Source of the DNA: Prevotella sp. E15-22 | Lineage (GTDB): Bacteria; Bacteroidota; Bacteroidia; Bacteroidales; Bacteroidaceae | NCBI RefSeq assembly: GCF_023204875.1 | Contig: NZ_CP096247.1 | Location: forward strand, 2,976,001-3,040,000 | Direction of reading: 5' to 3' | DNA length: 64,000 nt | Shown: piece by piece, positions 53,797 through 60,806 of the stretch | Layout of the letters: every line of letters begins with the position of its first letter | How positions within the stretch are numbered: the first letter of the stretch is position 1 | The notes under the pieces: model-generated | What the model was told of the DNA's origin: nothing | What the model saw: only the letters and a program-made list of their open reading frames with translations | Databases searched by the model: none | Made by a program: the position numbers and the translations under genes

Positions 53797-55047
53797 ATGA
53801 CAAAATACAATACAATAACACTGGAAAACGGCTTGCGCATCATCCACCTGCCCTCCGACTCGCAGGTGGTTTATTGCGGCATTGCCGTGAAGGCCGGCAC
53901 CCGCCACGAAATGCCTGGCGAGGAGGGACTGGCCCATTTCTGCGAGCACCTGTCGTTCAAGGGCACGGAGCAGCGCAGTGCCGTACAGATTATCAACGCC
54001 ATCGAGGGACTGGGCGGCGAGTTGAACGCCTTCACCAACAAGGAGGACACGGTGTTCTATTGCGCCATCCAGGCACGTCATTTCATGAAGGCGGTCAACG
54101 TGCTCTGCGACATCGTGTTCCACAGCACCTATCCACAGAGCGAGGTAGAAAAGGAACGCGAGGTGGTGTGCGACGAGATTGAGAGTTACGAGGACACGCC
54201 AGCCGAGCTAATCTTCGATGAAATCGAGAATATTTTGTTCAAGGGCCATCCCCTGGGCCACAACATCCTGGGCACCAGCGAGCAGGTGCGTCAGTACAAC
54301 AGCGAGGATGCCCATCGCTTCACCAGTCGCTACTACCGCCCCAACAACTGCGTGTTCTTCGCCAGTGGTGACATCAACTTCAAAGAACTAACAAAGCTAT
54401 TAGGAAAGAACACAAATAATATCACAGAACCCCTCGACCACCAAACTATCTACTCCCCTCCCTCACAGGGAGGGGCCGGGAGTGGGTCCGTTGGGTCTGC
54501 TGGGTCTTTTATCCGCCATCGCGGCACCCACCAGGCTCACGTCATCATCGGCTCGCGTGCCTATGCAGCCGACGATAAGCGCCGTTGGGCCCTCTACCTG
54601 CTGAACAACATCCTGGGCGGCCCAGGCCTCAACTCGCGCCTGAACCTGTCGCTCCGTGAGCGCAACGGACTGGTATATAGCGTGGAGAGCAGCATGGTGT
54701 GCTATGGCGACACAGGCTGCTGGTGCGTGTATTTTGGTTGCGATCCACACGATGTGAAACGCTGCTGCCGACTGGTGAGCCGCGAGCTCAGCAAACTCAT
54801 GGAGCGCCCCCTGTCGCCCACCCAACTGCGCAAGGCGAAGCAGCAGCTGCAAGGTCAGTTGGCCATTGCCAGCGACAGTCGCGAGCAGTTTGCCCTCGAC
54901 TTTGCCAAGAACTATTTGCACAGCGGCAAGGAGCGCGACCTCAGCGACATCATGCGCCACATCGACTGCCTCACCCCCGAGGACTTACAAAAAGTGGCCT
55001 GCGACATCTTTGCCACAGACCACCTCACTACGCTGATTTACGAATAA
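53797..55047 (+). CDS. M16 family zinc peptidase carrying an in-frame intergenic repeat
   Basis: This 416-residue peptidase of the pitrilysin/processing-peptidase family has the inverted zinc motif HFCEH (His47, Glu50, His51) in LAHFCEHLSFKG, and the downstream zinc ligand Glu in EREVVCDEIESYED. NAFTNKEDTVFYC, HNILGTSEQV, NNCVFFASGDI and the second-half GGPGLNSRLNLSLRERNGLVYSVES are also typical. No signal peptide is present, so it is likely cytoplasmic. Residues about 220-240 (SPPSQGGAGSGSVGSAG) are encoded by a palindromic repeat and look like an inserted flexible linker between the two half-domains. The frame stays open. Confidence 0.92.
   Translation: MTKYNTITLENGLRIIHLPSDSQVVYCGIAVKAGTRHEMPGEEGLAHFCEHLSFKGTEQRSAVQIINAIEGLGGELNAFTNKEDTVFYCAIQARHFMKAVNVLCDIVFHSTYPQSEVEKEREVVCDEIESYEDTPAELIFDEIENILFKGHPLGHNILGTSEQVRQYNSEDAHRFTSRYYRPNNCVFFASGDINFKELTKLLGKNTNNITEPLDHQTIYSPPSQGGAGSGSVGSAGSFIRHRGTHQAHVIIGSRAYAADDKRRWALYLLNNILGGPGLNSRLNLSLRERNGLVYSVESSMVCYGDTGCWCVYFGCDPHDVKRCCRLVSRELSKLMERPLSPTQLRKAKQQLQGQLAIASDSREQFALDFAKNYLHSGKERDLSDIMRHIDCLTPEDLQKVACDIFATDHLTTLIYE
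54455..54493 (+). repeat. Copy of the CCCTCCCT palindromic element inside the M16 peptidase gene
   Basis: CCCCTCCCT / AGGGAGGGG is a perfect 9-bp palindrome with a CAC loop (54455-54475), followed by the tail CCGGGAGTGGGTCCG. Palindrome and tail match the intergenic element at 44858-44892. The copy keeps the reading frame and encodes a Gly/Ser-rich linker. Confidence 0.8.
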
Positions 55048-55130
55048 AATCCTATTCTGTCTTTTATCTTAGGATATCATCATCATCCAGATCGTCGTCA
55101 AAGGACAGACTGTCGTTTAGAACTGATGTG

Positions 55131-56015
55131 TTATATCTTGGCAATCAGTGTGTCAGGGTATTTGGGCATAGCACCATTCTGTGTGCAGACATAGGCACTG
55201 ACCTCTACAGCTATGCGGTGAGCAGCCTCCAGAGATTTGCCGTTGAGGATGGCTGCGCAGAACGAGCCCGTGAACGAGTCGCCAGCACCTACCGTGTCAG
55301 CAACGGTCACCTTCGGCGTCTCCTGGAAAGACGTCAGACCAGGCGCAAAGACGTACGAACCATTGGTGCCACACGTCAGAACCAGCATCTTCAGCTTATA
55401 TTCTGCCAGCATCTTCTCGCAGATGCCACGCATGTCCAGATCGTCATAGCCATACATGCGCTTGATGACAACCAATTCTTCATCGTTAATCTTCAGGATG
55501 TTGCAGCGCTTCAGCGACTCCTCAATGACATCCTTGGTATAGAACTGCTGGCGCAGATTGATATCGAAAATCTTTAGGCAGTCCTCTGGCGTGTTGTCAA
55601 GGAACTGGCGGATGGTGGCCCAGGAAGTGACATTGCGCTGAGCCAGTGAACCGAAACAAACGGCACGGCACTGACGGGCAATCTCTGCAATATCTGGTGT
55701 GTAGGGAATGTTGTCCCATGCCACATTCTCCTTGATCTCATAGGCAGGAATGCCATCGCCTGACAGCGTAACATGTACTGTACCTGTGGGGAAGGGCACC
55801 CGTGGCATCAGGTAGTTCAGTCCGTGTTCTTTCAGCGCCTCGATGGTCTCTTCGGCCAGCGCATCCTCACCCAGTGCACTGATGGCCAGTGTCTGCAAGC
55901 CAAACTGTCCGGCATGATAAGCAAAGTTAGCGGGGGCACCGCCCAGTTTCTTTCCTTCGGGAAGAACATCCCATAAAGCCTCTCCGAGACCTACTATAAA
56001 TCGTTTCTGTTCCAT
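55131..56015 (-). CDS. Fructokinase-like PfkB sugar kinase of the fructan locus
   Basis: This 294-residue ribokinase-family enzyme probably phosphorylates fructose entering through the neighbouring MFS importer. It begins FIVGLGEALWDVLPEG with the substrate motif KLGGAPANFAYHAGQFG, then FDINLRQQFY, and the catalytic DTVGAGDSFTGSF near the C-terminus. The gene starts 4 bp after the MFS stop and is last in the GH32-MFS-kinase operon, an order seen in Bacteroides fructan loci. Fructose as substrate is inferred from this context. Confidence 0.9.
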   Translation of the reverse strand: MEQKRFIVGLGEALWDVLPEGKKLGGAPANFAYHAGQFGLQTLAISALGEDALAEETIEALKEHGLNYLMPRVPFPTGTVHVTLSGDGIPAYEIKENVAWDNIPYTPDIAEIARQCRAVCFGSLAQRNVTSWATIRQFLDNTPEDCLKIFDINLRQQFYTKDVIEESLKRCNILKINDEELVVIKRMYGYDDLDMRGICEKMLAEYKLKMLVLTCGTNGSYVFAPGLTSFQETPKVTVADTVGAGDSFTGSFCAAILNGKSLEAAHRIAVEVSAYVCTQNGAMPKYPDTLIAKI

Positions 56016-56019
56016 TGTC

Positions 56020-57183
56020 TTATGCGGTTTTTAATTGTTTGATATACGTAAAGAGGTAGATGACGCCAACAGCCATTACCAACACGGCGCCAGCCTGTCC
56101 CATGGCATCGCTCATGAAGCCCATCAGCAGCGGGAAGATGGTACCACCAAACAGTCCCATTATCATCAGGCCGCTCACCTCGTTCTGTTTCTCAGGCATC
56201 GACTCCAGAGCGGTAGCGAAACACATGGAGAAGACATTCGAGTTGCCGTAACCCACCAGAGCTATGGCAGTATAGAGCATCCACTGCTCAGTGCCGATGA
56301 ACAGTCCGCACATCGACAGGGCCATCATGGCGATAGAGATGGTGAAGAAGGTGCGCATCTTCAGCACGCGGAGGAAGAACGAACCCGTCAGACAGCCCAG
56401 GGTACGGAAGATGAAGTACAGACTTGTGGCAAATGCCGCCTCGTTGAGCGTCATTCCCAGGCGCTCCATCAGAATCTTCGGTGCGGTAGTGTTAGTACCT
56501 ACGTCAATACCCACATGGCACATGATTCCCAAGAACGACAAGAGGACGATAGGTGTTCCCAGCAGTTTGAAGCACTCTACAAAGGTCGACGGCCTGCCCT
56601 CAATGGGTGGCTCCTCGATAGGTGTTACGAAGAGCAGCACCGTAGACAGGATGCCCACCACGAAGAAGATGCCGAAGAGCACGCGCCAGTTCAGTCCGAA
56701 CTCAGGAATGACCAGTGTAGCGCCCCACATAGCCAGATAAGGTGCCGAGAAGGAGGCAATAGCCTTGATGAACTGACCGAAGGTCAGCGTTGCTGCCAGG
56801 TTGCCGCCCCCCATCACCGTCGATACCAGCGGGTTCAGCGAGGTCTGCATCAATGCGTTGCCGATGCCCAGCAGTGAGAAGGCTACCAGCATAATGCTGA
56901 ACGTCTCGCCAAACAGTGGCAAGAGTAGCGACACGACAGTCACCACCAGCGACAGCAATACAGTCTTCTTACGACCGATTCTGTTCATCAGCATGCCCGT
57001 GGGTACGCTGAAGATGAGGAACCAGAAGAATACTAGCGATGGCAGTACGTTGGCAACTGAGTCGCTCAGTGCGAGGTCTTCCTTTACATAGTTGGAGGCA
57101 ATGCCCACCAAGTCCACGAAGCCCATGCAGAAGAAGCAGAGCATCACGGGAATCAGGTAAATCGTTTTGTTTTGCTTAGTCAT
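56020..57183 (-). CDS. MFS sugar (probably fructose) importer
   Basis: This 387-residue major facilitator superfamily protein has about 12 hydrophobic helices and a FucP-like pattern (CFFCMGFVDLVGIASNYVKEDL; MNRIGRKKTV between helices 2 and 3; LLGIGNALMQTSLNPLVSTVMG). It likely imports the monosaccharide released by the GH32 enzyme for phosphorylation by the kinase encoded 4 bp downstream. A fructose role matches the equivalent position in Bacteroides levan/inulin loci but is inference. Confidence 0.85.
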   Translation of the reverse strand: MTKQNKTIYLIPVMLCFFCMGFVDLVGIASNYVKEDLALSDSVANVLPSLVFFWFLIFSVPTGMLMNRIGRKKTVLLSLVVTVVSLLLPLFGETFSIMLVAFSLLGIGNALMQTSLNPLVSTVMGGGNLAATLTFGQFIKAIASFSAPYLAMWGATLVIPEFGLNWRVLFGIFFVVGILSTVLLFVTPIEEPPIEGRPSTFVECFKLLGTPIVLLSFLGIMCHVGIDVGTNTTAPKILMERLGMTLNEAAFATSLYFIFRTLGCLTGSFFLRVLKMRTFFTISIAMMALSMCGLFIGTEQWMLYTAIALVGYGNSNVFSMCFATALESMPEKQNEVSGLMIMGLFGGTIFPLLMGFMSDAMGQAGAVLVMAVGVIYLFTYIKQLKTA

Positions 57184-57232
57184 AATATTTTATAATTATC
57201 AATTCTTAGCTGTTAGCTCTTCACTATCTTTC

Positions 57233-57260
57233 TTAACTCTTAATTCTTAATTCTTAACTT
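57233..57260. repeat. Heptamer repeat at the GH32 gene end
   Basis: Four heptamers TTAACTC, TTAATTC, TTAATTC, TTAACTT run across the last codons and stop of the GH32 gene. Their reverse complement (GAATTAA) resembles the heptamer repeats at 52167 and 53745. Confidence 0.7.
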
Positions 57261-58908
57261 GATAGATCGTAGCCTTTCCACCTTTCACCTTGAGGGTGTT
57301 GTAGGGCTCTGACGGGAATACCAAGTTGGTCATAGCCATCTTGCCCTCTGCATCAAACACCTCGATGCTGCAGCGGTCGATGAAGATGCGCAGTTGTTTG
57401 ATGGTGCCAAACGTTGGGGCTACCGTCTCAGCAGGGAATGCCTCGCTGAAGCTGACGTCGCCACTCTTCACACGCTCCATCATAAACGTCTGCTGTTGGC
57501 CGTCGTATTTCATCGTCACCTTTTCGCCCTTGTTGTTGGAGAGCACTATCTCCGTCTGACTCTTTGTGTCGATGAGAATCTCGCAGGCCTCGGTAGGATT
57601 CTTTATCTTTGCGCCACGCACGGCCAGCATCTCCTTGGACGGTGTTACGCTGACGTAAGTCTCTTCACCATGATGGAACAGTCCCAGGTCGCGGGGTATG
57701 GAGTTGGCTGAGCGGAACTGCTTGGTGGGTACCTGGTTGGCATACTGCCAGTTAGACATCCATGCCAGTACCGTGCGGCGGTTGTCGGGTGCATTGTAGA
57801 ACGACACCGTAGCATAGTGGTCTTTGCCGTAGTCCAGCCACTTCGTCACCTTCGGCATCGACTCGCACGTGAACTTGTGACCATCGAACTGTCCTACGAA
57901 ATATTGCGTAGCACTACCGCCAAAGGGTCCACCAGGATTGATGTTGCAGATGAGCACCCACTTGTTGTCTATCTTGAACAGGTCAGGACACTCCCACACA
58001 CCGCTGTGGTTGCCATACTCCTTGCCGAATGACGACTCATACTTCCATGCCTTCAAGTCCTTCGACGAGTAGATGCGCATCTCTTGACCTGCAGCCAGAA
58101 TGAGGTTCCACATCTTGGCATCCTCGTTCCAGAATGCTTTGGGGTCGCGGAAGTCGGGTATGTCGCTGGTCGTCAGTATGGGATTGCCACTATACTTCTT
58201 AAAGGTACTGCCGCCATCCTTTGATACCGCCATGGATTGTGTTTGATGATGGCCTGCGGAAGTGTAGAAAGCCACCACATCGTTTCCATTCGTCACACAT
58301 GAGCCGCTGAAGATAGAACCTAACCAATCGGCCTCAATAGCCAGTGGCTGAGCCTCCCAGTGTATTAAGTCCTTCGAGGTGCTGTGCCCCCATGTCATAT
58401 TCTCCCACTGACTGCCGTAAGGATTATACTGGTAGTAGAGGTGCCACACACCATCCTTGTAAAACATTCCGTTGGGATCGTTCATCCAACCATAGAGTGG
58501 GGTGTGGTGGTAGACAGGACGGAAGTGCTCACGGTTCTGAGTGTCGAAAGTGTTGGAGTACTTCATCTCTCGCCAGCAAGCGAACTCACCCACAGCACCC
58601 TTCTGGCGGCGGTCTCCGTGGAATTCGATATCCAACAGGCAAACACCCTTCAGTTCGTAAGGCACATAATAGTCTACGCGGTCAACGGCCAGCTTCACGT
58701 TGAGGCGTTGTATCATATTATTATAGTTGTCTAACACGGCGATGGCTGCGATGTCTTCCGTTTCCTGTACAGGCAACAGCAGATAGCGGGAGCTTTGCTC
58801 CATTTTCAACATGGCGTGCTTGTCGCCCAGCACGATAGGCTTCACCTGTGCTCCAACCGTACAGGTTAGCATGACAGTCATCAGTGTCAGTAAAAATCTT
58901 TTCTTCAT
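57247..58908 (-). CDS. Secreted GH32 fructan hydrolase (levanase/inulinase/invertase)
   Basis: GH32 enzymes cleave beta-fructosidic bonds in levan, inulin or sucrose. From MKKRFLLTLM the product is 553 residues with a signal peptide ending TVGAQ. An N-terminal beta domain of about 100 residues precedes the five-bladed propeller. The nucleophile is Asp144 in WMNDPNG, the transition-state stabiliser Asp255 in DFRDPK and the acid/base Glu306 in WECPDLF. A C-terminal beta-sandwich (LRIFIDRCSIEVFDAEGKMAMTNLVFP) ends the protein. It heads the GH32-MFS-kinase operon and lies divergent from the regulator. Linkage specificity and endo/exo mode cannot be told. Confidence 0.94.
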   Translation of the reverse strand: MKKRFLLTLMTVMLTCTVGAQVKPIVLGDKHAMLKMEQSSRYLLLPVQETEDIAAIAVLDNYNNMIQRLNVKLAVDRVDYYVPYELKGVCLLDIEFHGDRRQKGAVGEFACWREMKYSNTFDTQNREHFRPVYHHTPLYGWMNDPNGMFYKDGVWHLYYQYNPYGSQWENMTWGHSTSKDLIHWEAQPLAIEADWLGSIFSGSCVTNGNDVVAFYTSAGHHQTQSMAVSKDGGSTFKKYSGNPILTTSDIPDFRDPKAFWNEDAKMWNLILAAGQEMRIYSSKDLKAWKYESSFGKEYGNHSGVWECPDLFKIDNKWVLICNINPGGPFGGSATQYFVGQFDGHKFTCESMPKVTKWLDYGKDHYATVSFYNAPDNRRTVLAWMSNWQYANQVPTKQFRSANSIPRDLGLFHHGEETYVSVTPSKEMLAVRGAKIKNPTEACEILIDTKSQTEIVLSNNKGEKVTMKYDGQQQTFMMERVKSGDVSFSEAFPAETVAPTFGTIKQLRIFIDRCSIEVFDAEGKMAMTNLVFPSEPYNTLKVKGGKATIYQVKN

Positions 58909-58941
58909 TGTCGTTTGATGTTTTAGCGTAGAAATTTGTTG

Positions 58942-58949
58942 CAAATATA
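58942..58949 (-). promoter_or_regulatory. Promoter -7 element for the GH32 operon
   Basis: The minus strand reads TATATTTG (TAnnTTTG), 33 bp upstream of the GH32 start. No TTTG box is seen at the standard distance, as expected for an activator-dependent promoter. Confidence 0.6.
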
Positions 58950-59000
58950 CATGATTTCTCTTTTTGCTTCTATAAATTATGATACAAAAGCTAATAAAAA

Positions 59001-59036
59001 ACGTTCATTGCAATAAAAAAGACAGACAATGAACGT
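59001..59036. promoter_or_regulatory. Putative operator dyad between GH32 and its regulator
   Basis: ACGTTCATTG (59001-59010) and its exact inverse CAATGAACGT (59027-59036) are spaced by 16 bp. The dyad lies 51 bp upstream of the GH32 -7 element and 18 bp before the regulator's. The same CGTTCAT half-sites recur upstream of susC, suggesting binding by the encoded AraC-type regulator. Confidence 0.6.
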
Positions 59037-59054
59037 ATTTTCTATTTTTTTTCG

Positions 59055-59062
59055 TATTTTTG
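59055..59062 (+). promoter_or_regulatory. Promoter -7 element for the fructan regulator
   Basis: TATTTTTG matches TAnnTTTG, 29 bp before the regulator start. Confidence 0.55.
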
Positions 59063-59091
59063 CCAACAAAACCTGTTAATACAATTCTACG

Positions 59092-60639
59092 ATGATGCAT
59101 AAACAACTTTTGGGGGGCTTGCTGTTGGCGTTGCTACTGACTATATTAGGATGTGCCAACCCTAAACCTCATTATATAATAGGTGTATCTCAGTGTTCGG
59201 CAGATATCTGGCGTGAGAAGCAGAATGCCGAGCTGCGTATGGGTGCCTATTGTCAGGAAAATGTAGAGCTGCGTTTCGCTGCAGCCCACGATAGCGACGA
59301 GCGTCAGGTGCAACAGATAGACTCGCTGGTGAACAGCGGCATTGACCTGCTGATTGTTGCTCCCAACCAGGTGCAGACTATCTCGCCTGCCATCGACCGT
59401 GCCTACGATAAGGGTATTCCTGTTATTGTCTTTGAACGAAAGACCAATTCACAGAAATATACGTCATTCATCAGTGCCGACAACTACGAGATGGGGCGCA
59501 TTATGGGTGAATACATCGCCAGTCGACTGCATGGCAAAGGACGTGTCATGGAAATCATGGGACTCAAGGGCTCGTCACCGGCCATCGAGCGCCACAACGG
59601 TTTCGCTGATGCCCTGAAGAATTACCCTGATATCACTGTTGTTGCCACCCTGCAAGGCGACTGGACAGAGGAGAGTGCCGTCAAGGCCGTGAAAGCCTAT
59701 CCTGGCAATCTAGACCATATCGACTTTGTCTTTGGGCAGAACGACCGTATGGCTATGGGTGCCCGTCGTGCCTTGCAAGAAAGCCAACAGCTAACAGCTG
59801 ACAGCCATCAGCCACTCTACTGTGGCATTGACGGTCTGCCTGGTGAAGATGGCGGCATCCGTCTGGTACGCGACAGCATCCTGGATGCTTCCTATATCTA
59901 TCCTACCCATGGTGACAAAATCATAGAATTGGCTATCAACATCCTTGAAGGCAAACCCTACGAGAAGGAAACTCTTCTGCAGTCAGCACTGGTTACTCGC
60001 GACAATGCTAAGGTGCTGTTGATGCAAAGCGAAGAGATGATGCACCAGGCTGAGTATCTCGACCAGTTGCATAGCAGGGCAGACACCTATCTGAAAGAGT
60101 TAGCTACGCAGCATGTCGTCAACTGGATGTCGATGGGTGTCATTCTGCTCTTGGTGGTAACCATCGTGTTGTTCTATCTGTATCATCTCCGTAAGGTGAA
60201 GTTGCAGCAAGAGCGTGTCGTCAGTACCCTGTGGAATATGGAGATAGAGCCAGCACCTGTTGCTGACGAAACAAAGGAGCAGACAGTAGACAGCTCGGCA
60301 GACGAGAAACCGTCCGTCGTTGCCGAAAGTGCTTTCCTCGCACGGTTCCGCGAGGTCGTTGAGGCTCGCATGGAAGATAGCGAGGTCAGTGTCGACGACC
60401 TGGCAGCAGAGATGAACCTCAGTCGTGTACAACTCTATCGTAAGATTAAGACGATAACTGGTTCCTCACCCGTAGAACTGCTGCGCACCACGCGCTTGAA
60501 GCGCGCCTATCAGATGCTGCTCACCACCGACAAGAGTGTCAGCGAGGTGGCATACGCTGTCGGATTCACTGCCCCCAGCTACTTCTCCAAATGTTTCAAA
60601 GAGGAGTACGGCATGGTGCCTGGCGACATCCGGAAATAG
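59092..60639 (+). CDS. One-piece membrane regulator: periplasmic sugar-binding domain, TM helix, AraC-type HTH
   Basis: The 515-residue product combines a RbsB-like periplasmic binding domain (about 27-310; IIGVSQCSADIWREKQNAELRMGA, NSGIDLLIVAPNQ, YCGIDGLPGEDGGIRLV), a transmembrane helix (about 344-366, VNWMSMGVILLLVVTIVLFY) and a cytoplasmic AraC/XylS DNA-binding domain (about 415-515; DLAAEMNLSRVQLYRKIK, SVSEVAYAVGFTAPSYFSKCFKEEYG). The N-terminus also has a lipobox-like LTILGC at Cys21. The linker between membrane and HTH is only about 50 residues, with no histidine kinase or receiver, unlike the hybrid two-component regulator of Bacteroides fructan loci. It likely senses fructose or a fructan fragment and controls the flanking operons. 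Confidence 0.9.
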   Translation: MMHKQLLGGLLLALLLTILGCANPKPHYIIGVSQCSADIWREKQNAELRMGAYCQENVELRFAAAHDSDERQVQQIDSLVNSGIDLLIVAPNQVQTISPAIDRAYDKGIPVIVFERKTNSQKYTSFISADNYEMGRIMGEYIASRLHGKGRVMEIMGLKGSSPAIERHNGFADALKNYPDITVVATLQGDWTEESAVKAVKAYPGNLDHIDFVFGQNDRMAMGARRALQESQQLTADSHQPLYCGIDGLPGEDGGIRLVRDSILDASYIYPTHGDKIIELAINILEGKPYEKETLLQSALVTRDNAKVLLMQSEEMMHQAEYLDQLHSRADTYLKELATQHVVNWMSMGVILLLVVTIVLFYLYHLRKVKLQQERVVSTLWNMEIEPAPVADETKEQTVDSSADEKPSVVAESAFLARFREVVEARMEDSEVSVDDLAAEMNLSRVQLYRKIKTITGSSPVELLRTTRLKRAYQMLLTTDKSVSEVAYAVGFTAPSYFSKCFKEEYGMVPGDIRK

Positions 60640-60669
60640 TACGGAAATACTTGTAATACTAAGATTATT

Positions 60670-60724
60670 CGTTCATTCCATTGTAATTTTGTTACATTGC
60701 AACAATTTTTGAATGGGATGAACG
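60670..60724. promoter_or_regulatory. Putative operator dyad upstream of susC
   Basis: CGTTCATTCCATT (60670-60682) is inverted at 60712-60724 as AATGGGATGAACG (12 of 13 positions). The CGTTCAT half-sites equal those of the GH32/regulator dyad. The right arm ends 31 bp before the susC -7 element. Confidence 0.6.
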
Positions 60725-60755
60725 ATATTTTTCATACCAATAACTATATCATTAC

Positions 60756-60763
60756 TATTTTTG
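60756..60763 (+). promoter_or_regulatory. Promoter -7 element for susC of the fructan locus
   Basis: TATTTTTG matches TAnnTTTG, 43 bp before the susC start. No standard TTTG box is visible, in keeping with activation from the upstream dyad. Confidence 0.55.
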
Positions 60764-60806
60764 CGACAGAATCTGAAACAAGAGTATTAACTAAAAACAA
60801 AAGCAA

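Noticed and set aside
55064..55130. Minus-strand acidic tail (NDSLSFDDDLDDDDILR then stop) after the fructokinase gene
   Set aside because: It looks like a protein C-terminus but has no credible start and is out of frame with the kinase; probably a gene remnant or chance, too short to call.
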